Shown piece after piece: positions 1 to 10,108 of a stretch of DNA of 11,056 nucleotides; position 1 is the first letter of the stretch, and every line of letters starts with the position of its first letter. A program made the position numbers and the translations under genes. The stretch comes from Gammaproteobacteria bacterium (GTDB lineage: Bacteria; Pseudomonadota; Gammaproteobacteria; DSM-26407): assembly GCA_028694565.1 (NCBI GenBank), contig JAQVKR010000046.1:1-11056 (forward strand), in the 5' to 3' direction. The notes beneath the pieces are model-generated. The model did no database searches and had not been told where the DNA came from. It saw only the letters and a program-made list of their open reading frames with translations.

Positions 1-776
1 AGGTCGCGGTTGGTGGCCGAGACGAGCCGGAAATCCACGCCCACGGAGCGACGCGACCCCAGCGGGGTGACCCGGCGCTGCTCAAGCACCCGCAGCAGCT
101 TCACCTGCTGGTGCAGCGGCAACTCGCCGATCTCGTCGAGGAACAGCGTACCCCCCGTCGCCTGCTCGAAATAGCCGGCGTGATCGCCCACCGCGCCGGT
201 GAAGGCGCCCCGACTGTGGCCGAAGAATTCCGATTCGAACAGGCCGTCGGGAACGGCCCCGCAGTTCACCGAAACGAACGGGCCGGCACGGCGCCGCGCA
301 TGTCCCTCATGCAATGCCCGGGCGATGGACTCCTTGCCCGTCCCGGTCTCCCCGAGCACAAGCACGTTGGCATCGCAGTCGGCATAAAGGGATACTTCGT
401 GGAGGACTTCCCGCATCACCCGCGAGTGGGCGATGAATCCGGGAGCCACCTCCAGGCGCTTCACCGCCGCCCGCCCCGACGTGATCCGTCCAAGCAGGTC
501 CAGGAGTTCATCGCGACCGAACTCCGGTGGCAGATGCTCACTCCCTCCACGGACACCACCAATCCGGATGATTGGCACCGGTTCACCGTCATCCCGGTGC
601 AGCACCGGGGTTTCGGCATCACCCTCCACCACCACACAGTCCGGCAAGGGGCCGGACGGTGCGCCCACAGGCTCCCATGCCGATACGGGTATGAGATGCG
701 CCTGCTCCGGAGCGAGCGCATCCCTCAGCCTGTTTTCAAGCTCGCCGTTACGATCAATGACCAGCAGTTCAAGCAC
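1..776 (-). CDS. Sigma-54-dependent transcriptional activator with degenerate receiver domain (3' end outside window)
   Basis: This gene encodes an AAA+ bacterial enhancer-binding protein, which uses ATP hydrolysis to open promoters held by sigma-54 RNA polymerase. I translated 258 codons; the rest of the AAA+ domain and the expected Fis-type helix-turn-helix lie beyond base 1. Visible motifs are Walker A GETGTGKE (142-149), the sigma-54 contact loop GAFTGA (190-195), Walker B GTLFLDE (209-215) and the sensor region RLVSATNRD (250-258). Residues 1-105 have the strand pattern of a response-regulator receiver (LELLVID, PDCVVVE, VPIIRIG). Where the phosphorylated Asp would sit, E51 is found, so this is probably a pseudo-receiver of the FleQ/VpsR kind. 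The GTG at 776 was chosen as start. A TTG at 794 is also in frame, just after a stop at 795-797, and neither has a strong ribosome binding site. The target genes are unknown. The family call is secure; the specific regulator is not identified. Confidence 0.9.
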   Translation of the reverse strand, partial: MLELLVIDRNGELENRLRDALAPEQAHLIPVSAWEPVGAPSGPLPDCVVVEGDAETPVLHRDDGEPVPIIRIGGVRGGSEHLPPEFGRDELLDLLGRITSGRAAVKRLEVAPGFIAHSRVMREVLHEVSLYADCDANVLVLGETGTGKESIARALHEGHARRRAGPFVSVNCGAVPDGLFESEFFGHSRGAFTGAVGDHAGYFEQATGGTLFLDEIGELPLHQQVKLLRVLEQRRVTPLGSRRSVGVDFRLVSATNRD

Positions 777-846
777 TGTATTTCGATTTCTCAATCACAA
801 GGTGTTTGACGTTCCGAATAACGGACACGATGGCACCGCCGGGATA

Positions 847-928
847 GCCGGCCGGCCTGCGGTGACCCAGAGAGAGGTTAAGGCTGTTTGAGACAAGCCC
901 CTGCAGGATGGCAAGGCCGGCCGGCCTT
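847..928. repeat. Pair of GC palindromes upstream of the activator gene
   Basis: The 12-mer GCCGGCCGGCCT occurs at 847-858 and again at 916-927, 69 bases apart. The second copy sits inside a perfect 16-bp palindrome, AAGGCCGGCCGGCCTT, at 913-928. Both lie 50-150 bases upstream of the activator start. They could be a paired operator or only GC-rich palindromic sequence; nothing here decides between these. Confidence 0.4.
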
Positions 929-1222
929 TGTGTTGCGCGGTGGCCGGTTCATTGGCTGCGGGGAGGAGTGGTGAAGAATCATGGTGCCATCCTTGACAGT
1001 TCTACCAGCGCTTCAAACGCCGGTTACTTCCTCTCGGCGATCGCCTCCGCCGTCGGCCAGGCACGACGGGCACGGGGGATCACGGCACTACGTAACAGGT
1101 AATCCGCTCCACCCCGGCTGCCGGCCCGTTTGTGGACACAGTGTGCGGACGGGCGGAACTGATTACCGATGTCGGGCGGGGATATTTGAACACAGGGCGG
1201 GAGAGAAATCTGACCCATTGCG

Positions 1223-1237
1223 GCAAGGCAGTTGCCA
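1223..1237 (-). promoter_or_regulatory. Candidate sigma-54 (-24/-12) promoter
   Basis: Read on the minus strand, 1237 to 1223 spells TGGCAACTGCCTTGC. This matches the sigma-54 core TGGCA-N6-TTGC, with the invariant GG (1236-1235) and GC (1224-1223) at the required 10-base separation. The start of transcription would be near 1211, reading towards the activator gene 430-450 bases away. The match is good, but short motifs arise by chance. The same bases form a small inverted repeat (GGCAA/TTGCC), so another role is possible. Confidence 0.35.
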
Positions 1238-1391
1238 CTTCACTGCGTAGGATATCGCCCATAAAGGCCGGGAAAGAGGAACGGACGTCCAGCCCGGACG
1301 ACCAGGCCGCCCCGCTCCGGCCAATGCCGGATGGCGCGGGATGCTCAATTCGGGGACGGCGACCTGCGGCAACCGCCGGAATGGCCGGCCG

Positions 1392-2125
<734 letters not shown>

Positions 2126-2166
2126 AAAAGCCTTTCGCCTGTTGTCCCCCACCCGGACTCCGGGCC

Positions 2167-3744
2167 TCATTCCCACTCGATGGTGCCCGGGGGCTTGCCG
2201 GTGACGTCGTAGACCACCCGCGAGATGCGCGGGACCTCGTTGACGATGCGCCGCGAGACGTGGTCGAGGAATTCGTAGGGGAGATGCGCCCAGCGGGCGG
2301 TCATGAAGTCGACGGTCTCCACCGCGCGCATGGCGACCACGTAGTCGTAGCGGCGCCCGTCGCCGGTCACCCCCACCGACTTCACCGGCAGGAAGACGCA
2401 GAAGGCCTGGGAGACCTGGTCGTAGAGTTCGTGGCGGCGCAGCTCCTCGATGAAGATGTGATCCGCCAGCCGCAGGGTGTCGGCGTACGCCTTCTCCACC
2501 TCGCCGAGGATCCGCACCCCCAGCCCCGGGCCCGGAAACGGGTGGCGGTAGACCATGTCGTAGGGCAGGCCGAGCTCCACGCCGATCTTGCGCACCTCGT
2601 CCTTGAACAGCTCGCGCAGCGGCTCCACCAGCCCGAGCTTCATGTGCTCGGGCAGGCCGCCCACGTTGTGGTGGGACTTGATCACCTTGGCCTTGCCGGT
2701 CTTGGCGCCGGCCGACTCGATGACGTCGGGGTAGATGGTCCCCTGGGCCAGCCACTTCACGTTGGCGAGCTTTTCGCTCTCGGCCTCGAACACCTCGATG
2801 AAGGTGTTGCCGATGATCTTGCGCTTCCGCTCCGGGTCGTCGACCCCGGCCAGCCTGCCCAGGAACAGCTCCTCGGCGTCGACCCGGATCACCTTCACGC
2901 CCATGTGCTCGGCGAAGGTGGCCATCACCTGGTCGCCCTCCTGGTGGCGCAGCAGGCCGTTGTCCACGAACACGCAGGTCAGCTGGTCGCCGATGGCCCG
3001 GTGCAGCAGCGCCGCCACCACCGAGGAGTCCACCCCGCCGGAGAGTCCCAGCAGCACCTCGTCGCCGCCCACCTGCGCGCGCACCGAGGCGATGGTGTCC
3101 TCGATGATGTTGTCCGGCGTCCACAGGGCCTCGCAGCCGCAGATGTCGTGGACAAAGCGGGAGAGAATCCGCGCCCCCTGGCGGGTGTGGGTCACCTCGG
3201 GGTGGAACTGCACCCCGTAGTAGCCGCGATCGTCGTCGGCCATGCCGGCCAGCGGCGCATTGTCGGTCTCGGCGATCACCCGGAAGCCGGGCGGCATCTC
3301 GATGACCCGGTCGCCGTGGCTCATCCACACGTCCAGCAGGCCGTAGCCCTCGGGCGTGGTGTGGTCCTCGATATCCTTCAGCAGCCGCGAGTGGCCGCGG
3401 GCGCGCACCCGGGCGTAGCCGTACTCGTGGTGGCTGGAAGTCTCCACCCGCCCGCCCAGCTGGTGGGCCATGGTCTGCATGCCGTAGCAGATGCCGAGCA
3501 CCGGCACGCCCAGCCCGAACACCGTCTCCGGCGCCCGCGGGGTCTCCTCGGCGGTGACCGACTCCGGCCCGCCGGAGAGGATCACGCCCCGGGGAGCGAA
3601 CTCGCGGATGGCCGCGTCGTCCATGTCCCAGGGATGGATCTCGCAGTAGACCCCCGCCTCGCGCACCCGCCGGGCAATCAGCTGGGTGTACTGGGAGCCG
3701 AAGTCGAGGATCAGGATCCGGTGCTGGTGGATGTCGGTGCTCAT
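2167..3744 (-). CDS. guaA: GMP synthase (glutamine-hydrolysing)
   Basis: GuaA converts XMP to GMP using ATP and ammonia released from glutamine, the last step of guanine nucleotide synthesis in the cytoplasm. The 525 residues equal the E. coli length. The N-terminal class I glutaminase has the nucleophile C86 in GICYGMQ and partners H181 and E183 in FHPEVTH. The ATP-pyrophosphatase domain has the P-loop SGGVDSSV (235-242), and the dimerisation domain runs to the family-typical end GTIEWE. The ATG lies 19 bases after the guaB stop, so the two genes form a guaBA operon. The ribosome binding site is weak (GGAA), consistent with coupled translation. A 5-bp hairpin (2152-2164) just after the stop lacks an adjacent T-run and is not a convincing terminator. 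Confidence 0.99.
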   Translation of the reverse strand: MSTDIHQHRILILDFGSQYTQLIARRVREAGVYCEIHPWDMDDAAIREFAPRGVILSGGPESVTAEETPRAPETVFGLGVPVLGICYGMQTMAHQLGGRVETSSHHEYGYARVRARGHSRLLKDIEDHTTPEGYGLLDVWMSHGDRVIEMPPGFRVIAETDNAPLAGMADDDRGYYGVQFHPEVTHTRQGARILSRFVHDICGCEALWTPDNIIEDTIASVRAQVGGDEVLLGLSGGVDSSVVAALLHRAIGDQLTCVFVDNGLLRHQEGDQVMATFAEHMGVKVIRVDAEELFLGRLAGVDDPERKRKIIGNTFIEVFEAESEKLANVKWLAQGTIYPDVIESAGAKTGKAKVIKSHHNVGGLPEHMKLGLVEPLRELFKDEVRKIGVELGLPYDMVYRHPFPGPGLGVRILGEVEKAYADTLRLADHIFIEELRRHELYDQVSQAFCVFLPVKSVGVTGDGRRYDYVVAMRAVETVDFMTARWAHLPYEFLDHVSRRIVNEVPRISRVVYDVTGKPPGTIEWE

Positions 3745-3763
3745 GCGCGGGTTCCGGGTCGGG

Positions 3764-6098
<2,335 letters not shown>

Positions 6099-6123
6099 GC
6101 CCGGCAACAGCTCGCGACCGACC

Positions 6124-6156
6124 GACGGCCCGGAATCTCCGGGCCGTCTCCTTTCC
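6124..6156 (+). terminator. Rho-independent terminator after the lipoprotein gene
   Basis: A perfect 11-bp stem, GACGGCCCGGA (6124-6134) pairing with TCCGGGCCGTC (6138-6148), closes a 3-base loop. It is followed by the pyrimidine tract TCCTTTCC. It lies 25 bases after the stop codon. The tract is poorer in T than a textbook terminator, but the stem is very stable. Confidence 0.75.
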
Positions 6157-6270
6157 GGGCCACCGCTCCGCGGCCGGGTGAAGGCGCGACCCGCTCCCGG
6201 TCCGGGCCGACCAGCCGATCGCGGCGACCCCGGGTGCGCGGCCGCTCACGCTCCGGTAGACTCACACGCC

Positions 6271-7647
6271 ATGCCCCCCGCCGAATCCAGCCCGCCCGAG
6301 CGCATCGTCTACAGCGTCAGCCGACTCCTGCAGGCGGTCAGGCAGCGCCTCGAGACCGGCTTTCCGCTCCTGTGGCTCGAGGGCGAAATCTCCAACTTCG
6401 CCCGCCCCGCCTCCGGTCACTTCTACTTCACCCTCAAGGACGAAGCGGCGCAGGTGCGCTGCGCCATGTTCCGCAACCGCAACCAGCTGCTGCGGTTCCA
6501 GCCCCGCAACGGACTGCACATCCTGGTCCGGGCGCGGGTCAGCCTCTACGAGGCCCGGGGCGAATTCCAGCTCATCATCGAGCACCTGGAGGAGGCCGGC
6601 ACCGGCGCCCTGCGCCAAGCCTTCGAGGCGCTCAAGGCCAGGCTGGCCGGCGAGGGGCTGTTCGACGCGGCCCACAGGCGCCCGCTGCCGGCGCTGCCCC
6701 GGCGGCTCGGGGTCATCACCTCGCCCACCGGCGCGGCGGTCCGCGACATCCTGAGCGTGCTGGCCCGCCGCTTCCCCGCCCTGCCGGTGCTCATCTACCC
6801 GGTCCCGGTGCAGGGCGAGGCGGCGGCCGCCGCCATCGTGGAGACGCTGCGCCTGGCCGGCGAGCGGCAGGAGTGCGATGTACTCATCCTGGCCCGGGGC
6901 GGCGGGTCCCTGGAGGATCTGCAACCCTTCAACGAGGAGCGCGTCGCCCGGGCAATCCGCGCCTGCCCGATCCCCGTGGTCTCCGGCGTGGGACACGAGG
7001 TCGATGTGACCATAGCCGACTTCGCCGCCGACCGGCGGGCGCCGACCCCCTCGGCCGCCGCCGAGCTGGTGGCTCCCGACCGGGCCGAGTGGCTGACCCG
7101 CCTGGCGGCGACGGAACGGCGCCTGGGCCGGCTCGCCCACGCCGTCCTGACCCGGCGCCGGGAGCGGGTGGAGTGGCTGCGCCTGCGGCTGCAGCACCCG
7201 GGACAGCGGCTCATCGCCCTGGCGCAGCGGCTGGACGAGCTGGAACAGAGGATGGGCCGCGCCCAGGGCCACATCCTCCAGCGCCGGGCCGCCCGCCTGG
7301 CCGAGCTCTCCGCCCACCTGCGCCGGCACGCCCCCCTGCACCGCCTGCACCAGCTCCGGCAGCAGCACGGCGGCCTCGCCCTGCGCCTGGAACACGCCCT
7401 CGCCAACGGCCTCGCCCGGCGTCGGGAGCAGCTCGCCGGCCTCGCCCGCGGCCTGCACGCCGTCAGCCCGCTGGCCACCCTGGAGCGCGGCTACGCCATC
7501 GCCACCCACGCCGGGACGGGAGCGGTCCTCCGCGACGCCCGCCAGGCGCCGCCGGGCACCATCGTGGAAACCCGCCTGGCCCATGGCCGGCTGCGGAGCC
7601 GGGTGGAGATGTCGCTGGGAGAGGAGAACGACGAAAAAGACGAATAG
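6271..7647 (+). CDS. xseA: Exodeoxyribonuclease VII large subunit
   Basis: XseA is the catalytic subunit of exonuclease VII, which degrades single-stranded DNA to oligonucleotides in the cytoplasm together with XseB (not in this window). The ATG at 6271 gives 458 residues, close to E. coli's 456. The open frame extends upstream to a GTG at 6178, but that part is not family-like. The N-terminal OB-fold (about 12-110) includes WLEGEISNF, SGHFYFTLKD and AMFR. The catalytic core has GVITSPTGAAVRDI (147-160), ILARGGGSLEDL (206-217), VVSGVGHEVDVTIADF (236-251) and the AAAEL segment; a coiled-coil-like region follows. No clear Shine-Dalgarno sequence is present, and a possible -10, TAGACT (6257-6262), ends only 8 bases before the ATG. 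The stop codon and the final codons for DEKDE lie in the end of a dispersed repeat. It diverges from guaBA, as in E. coli. Confidence 0.97.
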   Translation: MPPAESSPPERIVYSVSRLLQAVRQRLETGFPLLWLEGEISNFARPASGHFYFTLKDEAAQVRCAMFRNRNQLLRFQPRNGLHILVRARVSLYEARGEFQLIIEHLEEAGTGALRQAFEALKARLAGEGLFDAAHRRPLPALPRRLGVITSPTGAAVRDILSVLARRFPALPVLIYPVPVQGEAAAAAIVETLRLAGERQECDVLILARGGGSLEDLQPFNEERVARAIRACPIPVVSGVGHEVDVTIADFAADRRAPTPSAAAELVAPDRAEWLTRLAATERRLGRLAHAVLTRRRERVEWLRLRLQHPGQRLIALAQRLDELEQRMGRAQGHILQRRAARLAELSAHLRRHAPLHRLHQLRQQHGGLALRLEHALANGLARRREQLAGLARGLHAVSPLATLERGYAIATHAGTGAVLRDARQAPPGTIVETRLAHGRLRSRVEMSLGEENDEKDE

Positions 7648-7888
7648 ACAGGATTTACGGGATTTACGGGATAAAAAAAGAAAATACTTGTTTGTCCGCA
7701 GATTACGCCGATTACGCAGATTGGTTTAAAAACAGAGCCGCCACGAAGTGAGTGCCTCCGCCTCAGTCAACCTCGCGGGGAGAGTGTCTGCACAGGCTGC
7801 TCCAATACCCGGGCCCCCTTAATACCTAATACATAAAACCTAATACCTCATACAAACATCCCGTCAATCCTGTAAATCCTGTCTATTG
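7643..7888. repeat. Intergenic repeat-bracketed segment 2 (xseA/ispH spacer)
   Basis: The outer ends are 30-bp inverted repeats matching at 28 of 30 positions. The left arm at 7643-7672 starts AATAGACAGGATTTAC and carries CAGGATTTA-type units. The right arm at 7859-7888 is its near-perfect reverse complement. Inside the left end is the second unit type, 7694-7722 (GTCCGCAGATTACGCCGATT and onward), in the same outer-to-inner order as segment 1. The segment fills almost the entire gap between the convergent genes: the xseA stop TAG is inside the left arm, and the right arm ends 8 bases from the ispH stop. No ordinary terminator for either gene is visible, so the paired arms might end transcription from both sides. 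Confidence 0.87.
7818..7853. repeat. Short CCTAATAC tandem-like repeat
   Basis: Within segment 2 the octamer CCTAATAC occurs at 7825-7832 and 7839-7846, flanked by the variants CTTAATAC (7818-7825) and CCTCATAC (7846-7853). It is an AT-rich island in otherwise GC-rich DNA, a repeat family distinct from the 9-bp units around it. No function can be assigned. Confidence 0.55.
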
Positions 7889-7896
7889 AAACCGAA

Positions 7897-8823
7897 CTAT
7901 TGCAGCGCCTTGGGCAGCGGGAAGACGACGCTTTCGCGGCGGCCTGGGTCTTCCTCCACCGTCCCGGCGCCCCACTCGCGGAGACGGCCGATGACCCCCT
8001 CCACCAGCACCTCGGGGGCCGAGGCGCCGGCGGTGACGCCCACCGCCTCGCACCCCTCCAGCCACTCGCGGCGTATCTCCCCCGCGTCGTCCACCAGGTA
8101 GGCGGGCGTGCCCCGGTTCTCGGCCAGCTCCCGCAGGCGGTTGGAGTTGGAGCTGTTGGGCGAGCCCACCACCAGGATGACGTCGCAGCGTCCGGCCAGC
8201 TCCTTCACCGCGTCCTGGCGGTTCTGGGTGGCGTAGCAGATGTCGTCGTTCTTCGGGCCCCGGATGCGGGGGAAGCGGGCGCGCAGGGCGTCGATGACCC
8301 GGGCGGCGTCATCCATCGACAGCGTGGTCTGGGTGACGAATGCCAGGTCGTCCGGATTGCGCACCTCCAGCCGCTCCACGTCCCCGGGCGTCTCCACCAG
8401 GTACATGCCGCCGGGGCGATCGTACTGCCCCAGGGTGCCCTCCACCTCCGGGTGACCGGCATGGCCGATGAGCACGCACTCCCGGCCGGCCACGGCGTGG
8501 CGCGCCACCTCCAGATGCACCTTGGTCACCAGTGGACAGGTGGCATCGAAAACCCGCAGCCCCCGCGCCTTAGCCTCCTCCTGCACCGTCTGGGGCACGC
8601 CGTGGGCGCTGAAGATGACGATGGCGTCCCCCGGCACCTCCTCGAGCTCGTCCACGAACACCGCCCCGCGGCTGCGCAGGCCGTCCACCACGAAGCGGTT
8701 GTGCACCACCTCGTGGCGCACATAGATGGGCGGCCCGAACACCTCCAGGGCCCGTTCGACAATGGCGATGGCCCGGTCGACACCGGCGCAGAAGCCGCGG
8801 GGATTGGCGAGGATGACTTTCAT
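7897..8823 (-). CDS. ispH: 4-hydroxy-3-methylbut-2-enyl diphosphate reductase IspH
   Basis: IspH catalyses the last step of the methylerythritol phosphate pathway, reducing HMBPP to IPP and DMAPP with an iron-sulfur cluster. The 308-residue product keeps the three cluster cysteines C12 ([12 protein letters not shown]), C96 (DATCPLV) and C196 (DDICYATQ). It also keeps catalytic E126 (HPEVEG), T167 (VTQTTLS) and the substrate loop [13 protein letters not shown]12, C96, E126 and T167 match E. coli numbering. Start is the ATG at 8823. No Shine-Dalgarno sequence precedes it; the bases there are ATCCCTCC, as at guaB. It follows fkpB on the same strand after a 135-base gap, the E. coli gene order. 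The gap contains a weak -10-like TATCAT (8918-8913) and two tandem GGGATTGC units (8848-8863, plus strand), so a separate promoter is possible. Confidence 0.98.
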   Translation of the reverse strand: MKVILANPRGFCAGVDRAIAIVERALEVFGPPIYVRHEVVHNRFVVDGLRSRGAVFVDELEEVPGDAIVIFSAHGVPQTVQEEAKARGLRVFDATCPLVTKVHLEVARHAVAGRECVLIGHAGHPEVEGTLGQYDRPGGMYLVETPGDVERLEVRNPDDLAFVTQTTLSMDDAARVIDALRARFPRIRGPKNDDICYATQNRQDAVKELAGRCDVILVVGSPNSSNSNRLRELAENRGTPAYLVDDAGEIRREWLEGCEAVGVTAGASAPEVLVEGVIGRLREWGAGTVEEDPGRRESVVFPLPKALQ

Positions 8824-8912
8824 GGAGGGATTCAGTGTTCGCTGATGGGGATTGCGGGATTGCCCGCCACGCGCCTCGGCCAGGGCGACGTTTGCCTGTT
8901 CTCCGATCCCGA

Positions 8913-8918
8913 ATGATA
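8913..8918 (-). promoter_or_regulatory. Possible -10 element upstream of ispH
   Basis: TATCAT on the minus strand differs from TATAAT at one base and lies about 90 bases before the ispH ATG. The hexamer 17 bases upstream (TGCCCC) is a poor -35, so this is only a weak candidate for an internal promoter in the ileS-lspA-fkpB-ispH block. Confidence 0.25.
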
Positions 8919-8958
8919 CCCGACCGTTAGGCCAAGGGGCAGTCTCCCGGGCAGCGCC

Positions 8959-9408
8959 TCACTCCGGGCACGTCAGCTCCAGCACTTCCACCTCGAAGCG
9001 GAGCTGGTGTCCCGCCAGGGGGTGGCTGAAGTCCACCACGACCTGCTCCCCCTCCACCGACCGCACCACGCCGGCCAGTTCCTCGCCGGAGGGGGTGGTG
9101 AAGCCGACCACGAGGCCGGGCTCGAGGTCCATCTCCGCGGGAAACTCGGACCGCGCCAGGGTATGCAGGTTGTCCGGATCGGGATAGCCGTAGCCCTCGC
9201 CCGGGCCAATCTCGAACTCCCGGGTCTCCCCCGTCCGCAGCCCCCCGAGGGTGCGCTCGATCCCCTCCAGCAGGGTTCCATCACCCACGGTGAACTCCAG
9301 CGGCTCGCCGCCGAAGCTGCTCTCCACCAGCGTTCCGTCCTCCAGGTGGATGGCGAAGTGCATCACCACCCGGCACCCGGAACGGATACCTTCGCCCGTC
9401 TCGGTCAT
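8959..9408 (-). CDS. fkpB: FKBP-type peptidyl-prolyl isomerase FkpB/SlpA
   Basis: FkpB is a SlyD-like FKBP that catalyses cis-trans isomerisation of prolyl bonds and acts as a chaperone. The 149 residues equal the E. coli length. FKBP signatures include DGTLVESS (24-31), a GTLLEGIERTLGGLRTGE segment (44-61), and the insert-in-flap arrangement ending HPLAG-rich, with FEVEVLEL near the C-terminus. The ATG at 9408 has a good Shine-Dalgarno GGGAG about seven bases upstream. It lies between lspA and ispH as in E. coli. Unusually, the 199-base gap to lspA is almost filled by a repeat segment that begins about 20 bases before the fkpB start, so its leader, or any promoter of its own, would run through that segment. 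Confidence 0.95.
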   Translation of the reverse strand: MTETGEGIRSGCRVVMHFAIHLEDGTLVESSFGGEPLEFTVGDGTLLEGIERTLGGLRTGETREFEIGPGEGYGYPDPDNLHTLARSEFPAEMDLEPGLVVGFTTPSGEELAGVVRSVEGEQVVVDFSHPLAGHQLRFEVEVLELTCPE

Positions 9409-9427
9409 CTCAACTCCCGATTTTGAA

Positions 9428-9620
9428 GTAGACAGGATTTACAAGATTTGCAGGATTCAAACCCGTTCCGTTTCTTGGTCGACGACGCAGACATGCCACT
9501 CTGAGCGACAATTCCCGCCAGACTGAGCGACAGCATAGTGGGTTGTGGCCAGACGGAAAGCCCTTTCCCAGGACTCGGTTCGACCGCAAGCCCGACACCC
9601 AATCCTGTCAATCCTGTCCA
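9428..9620. repeat. Intergenic repeat-bracketed segment 3 (fkpB/lspA spacer)
   Basis: The left end at 9428-9458 is a CAGGATTTA-type array (GTAGACAGGATTTAC, then AAGATTTGCAGGATT). The right end at 9601-9618 is two inverted tandem units, AATCCTGTC. The arms are therefore inverted relative to each other, as in segments 1 and 2, but the second unit type is absent. The interior is unlike the other two segments and carries CTGAGCGACA twice (9501-9510 and 9523-9532, 22 bases apart). The right arm overlaps the lspA 3' end and supplies its stop codon TGA (9608-9610). Confidence 0.8.
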
Positions 9621-10099
9621 TTCGTCTTTTCATCCGCCGTCCGGCGGCCGCCGAAGAGGCCCTCCCACACCAGCAGAGCGGCACCCACGGTGATGGCGCT
9701 GTCGGCGATGTTGAAGGCCGGCCAGTGCCAATCGGCCACGTAGATGTCGATGAAATCCACCACGTAGCCGTAGACGAGGCGATCCCAGAGGTTGCCGATG
9801 GCGCCGCCGATGACCAGCGCCAGGCCCGCGGCGCTGAGCACCTCGGCGCGGGTCAGCCGCCGCAGCCAGAGGGTCAGCGCGACGCTCAGCACCAGGGCCA
9901 GCAGGCTCAGCCCCCAGCGCTGCCAGCCGCCGGCATTGCTGAGAAAGCTGAAGGCGGCCCCGGTGTTGAACATCAGGGTGAGGTTGAAGCCCGGCACCAG
10001 CGGCACCGCCTCGTAGGGCGCCAGGCGCTCGAGGGCGAGCCACTTGGTCGCCTGATCCAGGGCGACGAGCAGGGTCGAGAGCCAGAGCCAGCGCAGCAC
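9608..10099 (-). CDS. lspA: Lipoprotein signal peptidase (signal peptidase II)
   Basis: LspA is the inner-membrane aspartic protease that cuts the signal peptide off prolipoproteins just before the acylated cysteine. The 163-residue product has four hydrophobic segments, near 5-22, 62-80, 89-106 and 133-149. Conserved motifs are LDQATKWLA, FNTGAAFSFL (44-53), GGAIGNLWDRLVYGYVVDFID and FNIADSAI. The catalytic pair is D115 (VVDFID) and D133 (NIADS). The start is a GTG at 10099, with GAGG from the end of ileS as a plausible ribosome binding site; the gap to ileS is only 9 bases, suggesting translational coupling. The last eight residues, DEKTNGQD, are encoded by repeat DNA and probably form an unstructured cytoplasmic tail. 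It would process the lipoprotein at 5493-6098, among others. Confidence 0.97.
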   Translation of the reverse strand: MLRWLWLSTLLVALDQATKWLALERLAPYEAVPLVPGFNLTLMFNTGAAFSFLSNAGGWQRWGLSLLALVLSVALTLWLRRLTRAEVLSAAGLALVIGGAIGNLWDRLVYGYVVDFIDIYVADWHWPAFNIADSAITVGAALLVWEGLFGGRRTADEKTNGQD

Positions 10100-10108
10100 C
10101 TTGGCGCC

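Larger units (their letters stand above)
795..1391. other. Gene-poor spacer between tadA and the sigma-54 activator
   Basis: This stretch of about 600 bases lies downstream of tadA and upstream of the activator. Open frames of about 60-170 codons exist on both strands, but none shows a recognisable domain, a good ribosome binding site or a conserved-looking composition. They are arginine- and proline-rich, as expected from GC-rich noncoding DNA. The supportable contents are a sigma-54-type promoter on the minus strand and a pair of GCCGGCCGGC palindromes, listed separately. A transcript from that promoter would have a leader of over 400 bases, or could be a small RNA. No tRNA fold or clear rho-independent terminator for tadA was found. 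Confidence 0.5.

Noticed and set aside
111..809. Long plus-strand open frame
   Set aside because: It lies opposite the sigma-54 activator, whose minus-strand translation shows Walker A, GAFTGA and Walker B in order. The plus frame has no recognisable domain.
908..1250. Short open frames on both strands in the gene-poor spacer
   Set aside because: They overlap each other, lack good ribosome binding sites and are compositionally like random GC-rich DNA.
2126..2166. Rho-independent terminator after guaA
   Set aside because: The 5-bp CCCGG/CCGGG hairpin is weak and the nearest T-run is about 20 bases further on.
6178..6270. Upstream GTG start for xseA
   Set aside because: The extra 31 residues are Pro/Ala/Arg-rich and not family-like. 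The ATG at 6271 gives a normal XseA length.
7646..7751. Tripeptide-repeat coding (RIYGIY, YADYAD patterns)
   Set aside because: A 9-bp tandem repeat translates as tripeptide repeats in any frame. The real xseA frame stops at 7647.
8886..8897. PurR-like half site GCAAACGT on the minus strand upstream of ispH
   Set aside because: Only half of the palindrome matches and the gene is not in purine metabolism. Probably chance.
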